Source: an uncultured Clostridia bacterium
GTDB lineage: Bacteria > Bacillota > Clostridia > Christensenellales > DTU072
Direction: 5' to 3'
Length of the DNA: 5,896 nucleotides
Assembly: GCA_934274515.1 (NCBI GenBank)
Contig: CAKQTC010000035.1
Span: 1-5,896, forward strand
In this document: piece by piece, positions 1 through 5,896 of the stretch
Numbering within the stretch: position 1 is the stretch's first letter
Layout: the number at the start of each line of letters is the position of its first letter
Program-made: the position numbers and the translations under genes
The notes under the pieces: model-generated
Told to the model about the DNA's origin: nothing
Database searches by the model: none
Seen by the model: only the letters and a program-made list of their open reading frames with translations

Positions 1-1053
1 CAAACTTATGTTGTCACTCGATGAGGCTTCGAAAGATAAATAATATTTATTGTTTGCCTTAATATTGTAATATGTCAGAATGCCATTGTGTGCAGTCGTG
101 TTTTGAACTACATCGTAGAAATAATTTTCGTATGTAAAGGTGACGCCATCCTCGTTTATCGTTTCTCCGTAATTCCATAACTGATTCCAAACAATGCTCT
201 TACCGCCCACCTTGTCCACGCTCACATACTTCGCCCCAGATGGTGCCGTTCTGCTTGCGGTTTCACCCTCTTCCGGCAGAATGTCATAGGTCTGCCCCTT
301 ATTCAACTTCATTAATGCCGAAATCCTGTTTTCATACTTCCGATTCTCTGCCGCCAGCGTGTCGCACTCACCCCGCAACCTGTCCACCTCGGTTTGCAAT
401 GCGGCGGCGTTCTGGTTGTACTCCGCAACCTTTTCGGTGTGGTTGCTGTTGTAGGCTTCCAGCTTAACCTCGGCGTTCCGGTTGTAATCCATGGTGTGCT
501 GTTCGGCGTTGACGTCGTAGGTGGTCAATTTCTCGGATGCGTTGGCGTTGTATTTGGCTAACTTCAAGTTGTGGTTGTCGCTTAACTCGGTGGTTGCGCT
601 GTCAACAACTTTCCGGAATTCGCCGATTGCGCCATCCGAAACACTCTCCATCAGCTCGTTCTTCTCCTCCTCCGTGAAGTAGTCCACACCCTTTTTCGGC
701 GTGAACTCTCCGGAATCGGCACGGCGCTTGATTTCGGCAATGGCGGCATCCGCCTTTTCAACCAGCGCTTCAAACGTGGTGCGCTCATCTGCTGTGTGTA
801 CATAATCCGGCGGCTTTGGAGATGATTGTACGTTGAAGCTATACGCCTTATAGGTGCCGTCGGAATAGCGTTCATAGCACGTTTTGAATCCGGCTGTTTG
901 TAAGAATTCATCCGGAATACGGCAGCGCTTGCCGTCCGTCTCGATTCGGATTACCTCGTTACCCATCGGGTAATCTACGTATTCCGCTGTGGGTTGTAAT
1001 TCTGTCAAATACTGATTCACATCCCACTGATAGAGCTGTTTTTCTGATTTCAT
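1..1053 (-). CDS. Tail fibre / upper-baseplate protein, 3' end beyond the window (351 residues visible)
   Basis: Open from ATG at 1053 to the window edge with no stop, so the C-terminus is missing. Residues 1-90 look like the N-terminal baseplate-anchoring beta domain of clostridial phage fibres: QWD at 9-11, IPDEFLQTAG at 46-55, KPPDYVHT at 80-87. Residues 92-165 are mainly helical and include GVDYFTEEEK (122-131), a sequence style common in phage fibres. Residues 164-218 are five exact 11-residue repeats, followed by a heptad coiled coil at 219-250. From about 255 a beta-rich region begins, with GGKSIVWNQL (283-292) and YYLSFEAS (337-344), resembling the start of a carbohydrate-binding-like distal domain. 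Such fibres normally trimerise, anchor to the baseplate by the N-terminus and touch the cell surface with the C-terminus. The start is supported by a strong ribosome binding site 12 bases after Tal ends. Product class is fairly sure; the receptor is unknown. Confidence 0.8.
   Translation of the reverse strand, partial: MKSEKQLYQWDVNQYLTELQPTAEYVDYPMGNEVIRIETDGKRCRIPDEFLQTAGFKTCYERYSDGTYKAYSFNVQSSPKPPDYVHTADERTTFEALVEKADAAIAEIKRRADSGEFTPKKGVDYFTEEEKNELMESVSDGAIGEFRKVVDSATTELSDNHNLKLAKYNANASEKLTTYDVNAEQHTMDYNRNAEVKLEAYNSNHTEKVAEYNQNAAALQTEVDRLRGECDTLAAENRKYENRISALMKLNKGQTYDILPEEGETASRTAPSGAKYVSVDKVGGKSIVWNQLWNYGETINEDGVTFTYENYFYDVVQNTTAHNGILTYYNIKANNKYYLSFEASSSDNISL
304..399 (-). other. Heptad coiled-coil (zipper-like) segment of the fibre
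   Basis: Fibre residues 219-250 follow the hendecad block without interruption. Positions L219, V223, L226, C230, L233, N237, Y240, I244 and L247 alternate 4 and 3 apart, a perfect a/d heptad register with charged residues between. N237 sits in a core 'a' position, where polar residues are known to set register or oligomer state. This is a left-handed coiled-coil oligomerisation segment, by inference trimeric as in most phage fibres. Confidence 0.8.
400..564 (-). repeat. Five 11-residue (hendecad) repeats in the fibre stem
   Basis: Fibre residues 164-218 divide into five contiguous 11-residue units of pattern K-[LVT]-x-x-Y-[ND]-x-N-[AH]-x-x. Tyrosines fall at 168, 179, 190, 201 and 212, exactly 11 apart, and Asn follows each at +3. 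Hydrophobic or small core positions are spaced 3-4-4 (L165, Y168, A172, L176, Y179, A183 and so on), the spacing known for hendecad coiled coils. At DNA level the 33-base units share only the part that encodes YNxNA, so the protein pattern is conserved more than the bases. The preceding segment around 153-163 is a weak sixth unit with Leu replacing Tyr. Confidence 0.85.
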
Positions 1054-1058
1054 TCTTG

Positions 1059-1065
1059 CTCCTTT
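1059..1065 (-). promoter_or_regulatory. Ribosome binding site of the fibre gene
   Basis: The coding strand reads AAAGGAG, then CAAGA, then ATG at 1053, a near-ideal Shine-Dalgarno with a 5-base spacer. It fills the 12-base gap after the Tal stop codon (TAG at 1066-1068). This fixes the start of the fibre gene and indicates co-transcription with Tal, since there is no room for a promoter or terminator. Confidence 0.85.
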
Positions 1066-3837
1066 CTATAGCATGGTGCCGTCTGTGATGTACGTAAATC
1101 CGCCAATGCAGTCATTATTCTTTTTTAGCGCATCCGCCCCAGCGTTACGGGCGTAAAAGGTACCGTCTGAACCCATATAGGATATGTTCGAGTTGTTGCC
1201 GTAATACGACACGGCACGAACACCCGATTCTGTGATGGGTTTTGGGACTCCTGTAATCCTTCCGGCGGCGATATTTGCTCCGCTTGCTACTTCTCCGGTG
1301 CATTTTGTCGAAACTTCCATTTGTACGATGTTTCCGCTCCGATACCAACGTGGCTGGAAACCCACTGCTCCGGTTGTTAGGGCTATCTTTCCGGCGCCAC
1401 GCTGTATGTTCATCGTAATGTTGTCCGCTGATATGTTTTCGGCGGATATCTTATTAGCATCAATTTGCATTGCGCCTACATACATAGCACGGATATCTTG
1501 CTCAACATTCAGCGTGTTCCCGAAATAGCCATTTCCAAGAAAGTCAACTGTAAATGCATCTCTCCTATTGTTTTCGGATGCAATTCCGGACCCTATTTTG
1601 AGCGCCTTGAAGTCATATAGATTCATGCCCTTATAGGTGATAATATCTTTTGTTCTATACTGCCCAATGTCTACAATAGCCGGGTTGAACTCTATATCGT
1701 ATGCGGCTCGTAGCGCTATGATATCCGTTCTCGTAATTTTTTCTCTTGTAGCAAGTATGAAACCATTATAGTAATCATTACCACTATCACTAAATTCTTC
1801 GTAATGGAGGCTATTACCACTAACAGCCTCATTGATTGTTATGGTTCCTCCGCCTTCAAGCTCAAACCATACTCGCTTAGCGCCCTTATTATAGAAGCTG
1901 TAATTATACGAATAGCGATAACTTCCGTCTAGGTCTATCGTGTCATTTATATCTTCTACCGAAAAAGCGATACTGTCTGATATTTCCGGATAGATATCTT
2001 CGGTTGGAGTGAGCTTGTCTGTATTAATCCAAGTGCTGATTATTTCCGTGCCACTTTTAAAGCTGTCAACACTAAATAAGCTTTCTGTTCCAGCGTTTAC
2101 CGCCATTTTGTCTTTTGCGATTGTTACATGCTGTTCGTTTTCCCCACCAATGTCGATGGTCTCCCCGTAGGAGGCAAGCACTTTTTGACCGTCCCGAATC
2201 TGTACATCCTTATCCGTGAATAGAACGTTGTTTTTTGTGGCTTCTATTGGTTTTACGGCTTCCGATGCAATCATCGTTCCGGTATCATCAGCATTGATAT
2301 AAGTGTCTGCATAATTGCGGGCATCGTTAGCATCGTTCCGGGCTGCTTGGTCCTTAAGCTCCGTGCTTGACGTTCCGGTTTTATTGGTCACGGTTAACAT
2401 CGTGCTTCCTGATTCGCCTGTGCTAAGGTCTACTGTTGGGCTGTATCCATCTTCTCCGGGGTCTCCTTTTTCGCCCGGCGCTCCGGTTGGTCCAGTCTCT
2501 CCCTGTTCGCCTTTGGTTTTGACCCACTTATACACTGCCGGGTCCGTTCCTGCTTCCTCCGTCAGCTGATTAACGGCGGTACCAAGATACTCTTTCCCTT
2601 CCGGAGAAAATGAGAATCCGTCGCCGTCGATAGTATCGGCGTAAGCAATCCATGTGTACAGCTCCCGGACTTTTGACAGATTAGCAAAACTGCTTGCTAG
2701 ATTCTCCACCAGCTCCGAAATGCCGCTATCCTTGATTACATACTCACCCAGTGTAGCCTTCTTCGTTCCGTCGGTGACAGATGTTTCAAGCTCAAGGATT
2801 CGACCGGAAATGTAAGTGTTCCCAGCATCGTCCACGATGTTCACACGGTCACCAATCCCTACCCCCGGCGGCAGGTCTGCTATGTCCACTTCGTAGTTGG
2901 TCTCAATATCCGAAATAGAATCCAGTTTTTCTTTTGCCAGCTTGTAAAGGTCAGCCTGTGAAGCCGTGTCCGAGGATTCGAATTTTTGATACAAATTACC
3001 GCTGAAAGAATCCTTGCTTGAATAGTCCACCCTTGCCCACTTTGTCAGCGCTTCGAGGGATACCAAATTTCCGTCCGGGTCAATCTGATATTTTGCTTTA
3101 TCCTCCTCCGGAATTGTGAAGCCGATAAGGGTTAAATTGTCCTTTCCGGTGGCATAAAGTGCCGTCGCTAGGTTCTCGATTGTGTTCTTCACGGTGATAT
3201 TGTTCACTTCTTTATTGATGTACAGATTGATTTTTGTGTCTTTCCCGGTTTCGTCTGCGATATCAACCCATCTATCCGACACCGTCAAGCCCTTAACGCT
3301 GAATCCGTATGTAAGCTCAATTTCGAACTTCTCCGCAATATCCGCAAGCCGCTTTGTTACCGTGTCCGTGCTAGTCCATTCAAGCTTTTTCGGGTTCTTC
3401 GAAACGTTGTTATTTCTGAGGCGAAAACCTGTTTTTTCAAGGAATTTATTGATGTAATCAGATGCGCTCATCTGCTCCGTTCCTGTGTATTCCTTAGCAA
3501 GGTTATTCAGCAGGTCCAGCCCGGAATCTTCCGATTCGAATTTGATGGTATGGTCCAATACAGACAGCTCCGTGGTTGTAATCATAAAGAGATTGACGAT
3601 ATCCGCATCCGCTGAATCGTCTTTGCCGTAGTAGGCTAATACATAATTACCTGCCCGGCACCAACTTTCAATGTCTGACCTTGTATCGTCGGTATAGGCG
3701 ACTGTGCAATCGAGCGTTGCAATTCCTGTTTCCACTTCTTCCTTTTTCGTGTCGTCGGTGATAACATAGCCGCCCGACAAACTGGTTGAAGCTGTTCCGA
3801 GAATTCTAAAGTTTTTATCTGCAAAATATAAAATCAT
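1066..3837 (-). CDS. Tail-associated hub / tail-spike protein (Tal, prophage tail family)
   Basis: 923 residues, complete. Residues 1-375 have the features of the Gram-positive siphophage hub (gp27-like, Prophage_tail family), which closes the tail tube beneath Dit: an N-terminal ADKNFRILG strand, the helical LAKEY...SASDYINKFLEKTGF part at 113-138, and the closing GVGIGDRVNIVD (325-336) and SGRILELETSVTDG (344-357) strands. Residues 394-440 resemble a small linker module often found before collagen-like segments (WIAYAD, GKEYLGTAVN, Y-KW). Collagen-like triplets occupy 443-463. Residues 510-770 are beta-rich, with LASYGETIDIG (554-564). Short I-x-A-x-x repeats at 792-810 lead into a head at about 811-923 that looks like a receptor-binding domain (GNIVQMEV, GVPKPI). 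No NlpC/P60, M23 or lysozyme-type catalytic motif was recognised, so cell-wall lysis by this protein is not supported. Start: ATG inside an ATGA overlap with the Dit stop, with a good ribosome binding site. Confidence 0.87.
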   Translation of the reverse strand: MILYFADKNFRILGTASTSLSGGYVITDDTKKEEVETGIATLDCTVAYTDDTRSDIESWCRAGNYVLAYYGKDDSADADIVNLFMITTTELSVLDHTIKFESEDSGLDLLNNLAKEYTGTEQMSASDYINKFLEKTGFRLRNNNVSKNPKKLEWTSTDTVTKRLADIAEKFEIELTYGFSVKGLTVSDRWVDIADETGKDTKINLYINKEVNNITVKNTIENLATALYATGKDNLTLIGFTIPEEDKAKYQIDPDGNLVSLEALTKWARVDYSSKDSFSGNLYQKFESSDTASQADLYKLAKEKLDSISDIETNYEVDIADLPPGVGIGDRVNIVDDAGNTYISGRILELETSVTDGTKKATLGEYVIKDSGISELVENLASSFANLSKVRELYTWIAYADTIDGDGFSFSPEGKEYLGTAVNQLTEEAGTDPAVYKWVKTKGEQGETGPTGAPGEKGDPGEDGYSPTVDLSTGESGSTMLTVTNKTGTSSTELKDQAARNDANDARNYADTYINADDTGTMIASEAVKPIEATKNNVLFTDKDVQIRDGQKVLASYGETIDIGGENEQHVTIAKDKMAVNAGTESLFSVDSFKSGTEIISTWINTDKLTPTEDIYPEISDSIAFSVEDINDTIDLDGSYRYSYNYSFYNKGAKRVWFELEGGGTITINEAVSGNSLHYEEFSDSGNDYYNGFILATREKITRTDIIALRAAYDIEFNPAIVDIGQYRTKDIITYKGMNLYDFKALKIGSGIASENNRRDAFTVDFLGNGYFGNTLNVEQDIRAMYVGAMQIDANKISAENISADNITMNIQRGAGKIALTTGAVGFQPRWYRSGNIVQMEVSTKCTGEVASGANIAAGRITGVPKPITESGVRAVSYYGNNSNISYMGSDGTFYARNAGADALKKNNDCIGGFTYITDGTML
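1408..1464 (-). repeat. Short I-x-A-x-x pentad repeats before the Tal head
   Basis: Tal residues 792-810 read as pentads IDANK, ISAEN, ISADN and a partial ITMN. Ile recurs at 792, 797, 802 and 807, with Ala (or Met in the last) two residues later. Such pentads are common in phage spikes just above the distal domain, where they probably form a short intertwined triple-stranded beta stem. The pattern is seen directly; the fold is inferred. Confidence 0.6.
2446..2511 (-). repeat. Collagen-like Gly-X-Y segment in Tal
   Basis: Tal residues 443-463 are seven consecutive Gly-X-Y triplets (GEQ, GET, GPT, GAP, GEK, GDP, GED) closed by a Gly at 464. Charged and proline residues occupy X and Y as in bacterial and phage collagen-like trimers. 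The segment is short, so it probably acts as a trimeric linker between the hub and the distal spike and not as a long fibre. Confidence 0.9.
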
Positions 3838-5896
3838 ATGAATACCTCTCTATAGGTCATTGAGAACTTTGGCGCTGTTGATTCGCTCACATAATACTCC
3901 GACGGATTCGCCGCCCACTGTTCGTATGTAGGCTGCGTGCTGTACACCGTGCCGCTCGAATTGCAGTAGACGGTCGGATTCGTGCCCGCATCCATGAACT
4001 GATAATAGCTTGTCGGGCTTGCGTTATACTCTTCTTCGGTCGGATACACCCGCTCTTTCGAGGCGTTGTAGTATTCAATCCCGCTATCGTATGGAGTATC
4101 AGAATCCAACTGCTGGTAGTAATCCCTGCCATAAGCTTCATCCGCCCGGCAACGCCTAATGTATGGTTGCTGCCCCGCCCACGCCGAATAGGAAGTGTGC
4201 ACTGAATTCGTTCCGGGATTCAAGACTAATGTTTCCCAGTCGTTGCCCAGTGCTCCAAGGTCCGGTCGCTTTACGCCTTCGTCGCTTCCGTGCCTCAGCA
4301 TGGTTACCGTGGCGGTCTTTCCGTCTGCCGTCAAGATATCGCCGTTGTGAAATGGTATTTCTGTTTCGACTTTAGATGATTTCGGCAAACCGAAAAACGA
4401 TAGATTTCTCACGCCTAACCAATCCATCGGCGGTTGCGCCTTCCACTGATAGGAGGCAATAACAACCTTTGTGACGTCGGTATCCTCGAAATTGTAAATA
4501 GCCGGGTACGGATAGAATTCGCTCGTGGCGCTTCCGAACTTGTAAGCTATCCTGTACCATCCGCCCTCAATCTGCACAGTAAGGTTGTTGTTTTTATTGT
4601 CTGCGTTGAAGGTGGTCGTCTTATCCACTACTTCATTCTGCCATACGTACTGAATCGTTGCATTCTTGCCCCGACTTGACTTATACGCCCGGATGCCGGC
4701 TACTATATCATTGCTCTTATTCAGCGCCATGATTTCAAGCATTCCGCATTGGGTAACATCGTTTGCACTTGACCCGATGGAGAACTTCACGGATGCATCA
4801 ATCTTAAAGGTTTCGGACCCCTGTTTTCCGTTCTCATCCGACGGAAGCTCCCTTGTGATGGTTGCCCCGTGCCATCCGCTCTGTGTTACGCTTCCATAGC
4901 TCGATTTCAAGAAGTAGTTTGTCGGGGTCTTGTCGGTATACGTTGGGATTGTGATTGCGTTTCCGCTCCGAGAACTCAGCTTTCCGGCTGACCCCTTCGC
5001 TCCGGATTCCTTCACCTCCACCTTGCAGGATAGGTCAATGGTCCCGGCTTGAATGTCCGACACCGTGAACGTGTACGGCACTTTGTGAGAACCTTTGCCC
5101 CACGCCTTGCCGCCTGCCTTGATTGTTTTGGTGTAGCTCTTGCCCGCCACCGTAAGAACCGCTTGCAGCTTTGCTTTCTTCCAGTTCTTCTTTACCTTGC
5201 CGCTGACTGAACCAACGACGGCGGTAATATCCACCGTGAGCTTAACCGAACTAGCTGTTCTTCCGGTCGCCTTGTAGTACATCTTGTATTTAACGCTCGG
5301 TGCACTTCCTGAACTGTCAGACACCGGACTTGAAACCCATGTTTTCTTTTTGGCATCCCACTTATAGCCGATAATGGCGCCGCTTGTTTCCCCGGAAGGC
5401 GTGGAATTTGCGCCGTATGCCTCGTAGAATCCACCTTCGATAGGTGCGCCGGTATATCCGGTTCCGCTCTGATTCGGCTTCCATAGCTGCTGTATAGCGC
5501 TGCCAAAGTTGCCTGCCTGTGTGAATTCCTGCGATACCCTAATAGGCTGCACCTCTTCCGGCTTTTCGATTGAGATATCCGGGTCTCCAAACTGTAAAAT
5601 GTGTTCGTTGCTATCAAAGAACGCAACGTAACCGCAATTACCCAGTTCGCCCAGTTTTTCATCTTCGTTCCCTTGATAACTGGTATCTTCTGCGTTGGTT
5701 TCGTCAACTTCTGGTTTAGTCGTGTAAAAACTTGCCTTAAAAGTCGGATGTGCCGGGACCGTTCCGCCGTACTCAACCATCATGGTTGTGTTTCCGTCCG
5801 TGTCCGTGAAAGACTCCGCTTCATATTCATCGACCGAATACTTGAACGGGTCCTGACAGTAGATTGTCCACTCTCCTTTTACGGCGTTCCGTCCCT
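3834..5896 (-). CDS. Enlarged distal tail protein (Dit, Sipho_tail family), 5' end beyond the window
   Basis: Open to the right edge: 686 complete codons are visible and the true start lies outside. An in-frame ATG at 5783 is internal, because the residues before it are the conserved Dit motif W-T-I-Y-C-Q-D-P-F-K-Y (visible 9-19). Numbering from the first full codon, 40-112 is core Dit (the EYGGTVPAHPTF strand, then FFDSNEHILQFGDPD). A basic beta domain covers about 200-320. A jelly-roll-like domain covers about 323-502 (SGWHGATITRELP near its start, WLGVRNLSFFG at its end). The galectin-like core resumes at 513-577 (FHNGDILTADGKT, NDWETLVLNPGTNSV). A tyrosine-rich repeat covers 592-666, and the terminal strand (KFSMTYREVFI) ends the protein. 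Ordinary Dit proteins are roughly 200-300 residues, so this is an evolved form. Dit forms the ring joining tail tube to baseplate; the inserts probably bind cell-surface polymers (inference). Confidence 0.87.
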   Translation of the reverse strand, partial: GRNAVKGEWTIYCQDPFKYSVDEYEAESFTDTDGNTTMMVEYGGTVPAHPTFKASFYTTKPEVDETNAEDTSYQGNEDEKLGELGNCGYVAFFDSNEHILQFGDPDISIEKPEEVQPIRVSQEFTQAGNFGSAIQQLWKPNQSGTGYTGAPIEGGFYEAYGANSTPSGETSGAIIGYKWDAKKKTWVSSPVSDSSGSAPSVKYKMYYKATGRTASSVKLTVDITAVVGSVSGKVKKNWKKAKLQAVLTVAGKSYTKTIKAGGKAWGKGSHKVPYTFTVSDIQAGTIDLSCKVEVKESGAKGSAGKLSSRSGNAITIPTYTDKTPTNYFLKSSYGSVTQSGWHGATITRELPSDENGKQGSETFKIDASVKFSIGSSANDVTQCGMLEIMALNKSNDIVAGIRAYKSSRGKNATIQYVWQNEVVDKTTTFNADNKNNNLTVQIEGGWYRIAYKFGSATSEFYPYPAIYNFEDTDVTKVVIASYQWKAQPPMDWLGVRNLSFFGLPKSSKVETEIPFHNGDILTADGKTATVTMLRHGSDEGVKRPDLGALGNDWETLVLNPGTNSVHTSYSAWAGQQPYIRRCRADEAYGRDYYQQLDSDTPYDSGIEYYNASKERVYPTEEEYNASPTSYYQFMDAGTNPTVYCNSSGTVYSTQPTYEQWAANPSEYYVSESTAPKFSMTYREVFI
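3845..3851 (-). promoter_or_regulatory. Ribosome binding site of Tal, inside the Dit 3' end
   Basis: The coding strand carries AGAGAGG seven bases before the Tal ATG at 3837. These bases also encode the conserved Y-R-E-V end of Dit. Together with the ATGA overlap at 3834-3837 this indicates translational coupling of Tal to Dit. Confidence 0.8.
3897..4121 (-). repeat. Tyrosine-rich tandem repeat inserted near the Dit C-terminus
   Basis: Visible Dit residues 592-629 and 630-666 are two diverged units of 38 and 37 residues. Each starts YYQ-x-[LM]-D, then has Y-x-x-S (YNAS/CNSS region), V-Y-x-T, an aromatic-containing turn with Tyr, then a Pro two or three residues from the next YY. A third YY follows at 667-668 and closes the array. 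The array lies between the galectin-like core and the final Dit strand. I do not recognise a named family. The many exposed aromatics are compatible with sugar or cell-wall binding, which is inference. Confidence 0.65.
4389..4928 (-). other. Jelly-roll-like beta-sandwich module inserted in Dit
   Basis: Visible Dit residues 323-502 form a compact stretch with alternating hydrophobic strands: NYFLKSSYG, SGWHGATITRELP, IDASVKFSIG, GMLEIMALN, NATIQYVWQ, GGWYRIAYKFG, VVIASYQWK and WLGVRNLSFFG. The GWHG-x-x-I-x-R opening and a long concanavalin/LamG-like strand order are familiar from enlarged Dit proteins of clostridial phages. The likely role is carbohydrate binding at the baseplate. The family assignment is from memory of similar sequences, not from a search. 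Confidence 0.55.
5082..5291 (-). other. Strongly basic beta domain in Dit
   Basis: Visible Dit residues 202-271 contain 16 Lys and one Arg but only one acidic residue, in an otherwise strand-forming sequence (VKLTVDITAVVG, KLQAVLTVAGKSYTKTI, KVPYTFTV). It looks like an Ig-like beta sandwich. The surrounding Dit sequence is near neutral or acidic, so this domain stands out by charge. Binding to an anionic polymer such as teichoic acid is possible but only inferred. Confidence 0.55.

Noticed and set aside
400..564. CRISPR-like or satellite DNA repeat
   Set aside because: The 33-base periodicity is in frame and conserved as an amino-acid pattern, with poor base identity between units, as expected for a coiled-coil coding repeat.
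651..911. Minus-strand 86-residue open frame
   Set aside because: It is out of frame inside the fibre gene, whose frame is open and carries recognisable anchor motifs; low-complexity Arg/Ser composition.
1054..1065. Terminator or promoter between Tal and the fibre gene
   Set aside because: The gap is 12 bases and is filled by the ribosome binding site.
1066..1400. Diversity-generating retroelement variable region at the Tal C-terminus
   Set aside because: A receptor-binding head with an Asn-rich GNNSN stretch prompted the idea, but no template repeat, no reverse transcriptase and no C-type-lectin signature is visible in the window.
1232..1528. Plus-strand open frame opposite the Tal C-terminus
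   Set aside because: It lies antisense to a well-supported gene and has no recognisable motif.
2315..2569. Pro/Ser/Val-rich plus-strand open frame
   Set aside because: It is the antisense of the collagen-like part of Tal; its periodic proline pattern is a reflection of the Gly-X-Y codons.
5192..5776. 194-residue minus-strand open frame within Dit
   Set aside because: It lies in another frame of a convincing Dit gene, has an Arg/Ser/Pro-rich shadow-type composition, and has no recognisable motif.
5781..5783. ATG at 5783 as the start of the Dit gene
   Set aside because: The same frame stays open to the window edge, and the residues before it are the conserved W-I-C-DPF-Y Dit motif, so this Met is internal.

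Overview
The window is a slice of the tail-tip (baseplate) gene cluster of a siphophage or prophage that infects a Gram-positive host. Three genes lie head to tail, all on the minus strand, and fill essentially the whole window. Read in transcription order (right to left) they are: a very large distal tail protein (Dit) whose 5' end lies beyond the window; a tail-associated hub/tail-spike protein (Tal); and a tail-fibre or upper-baseplate protein whose 3' end lies beyond the window. This order is the usual one in phages of Bacillota. The Dit galectin-like core, the prophage-tail hub and the QWD / IP-LQTAG / KP-DYV-T fibre anchor are all familiar from clostridial phages. A Clostridia host, perhaps a gut Lachnospiraceae- or Oscillospiraceae-type bacterium, is therefore my best guess. 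It rests on protein style and intermediate GC, not on any host gene.

Layout. 3834-5896 is Dit, open at its 5' end. Its core is split by several hundred residues of extra beta-rich modules and, just before its last strand, by a tyrosine-rich tandem repeat. 1066-3837 is Tal, whose start overlaps the Dit stop as ATGA. It has an N-terminal hub, a short linker module, a seven-triplet collagen-like segment, beta-rich spike modules and a C-terminal putative receptor-binding head. 1-1053 is the fibre, 12 bases after Tal. It has a baseplate-anchoring domain, then a coiled-coil stem that changes from five exact 11-residue repeats into a regular heptad zipper, then the beginning of a distal binding-type domain.

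How they work together (known from the families, inferred here). Dit rings join the tail tube to the baseplate. Tal closes the tube below Dit and projects downward. The fibre attaches at the side or bottom and carries host-recognition domains at its tip. The unusual point is that all three proteins carry add-on putative recognition modules. Base composition falls abruptly in two of them (fibre tip and Tal spike), which suggests modular exchange. No promoter, terminator, RNA gene, CRISPR array, mobile element or lytic-enzyme motif was seen. I found no evidence for a wholly new system; the interest lies in the protein architecture.
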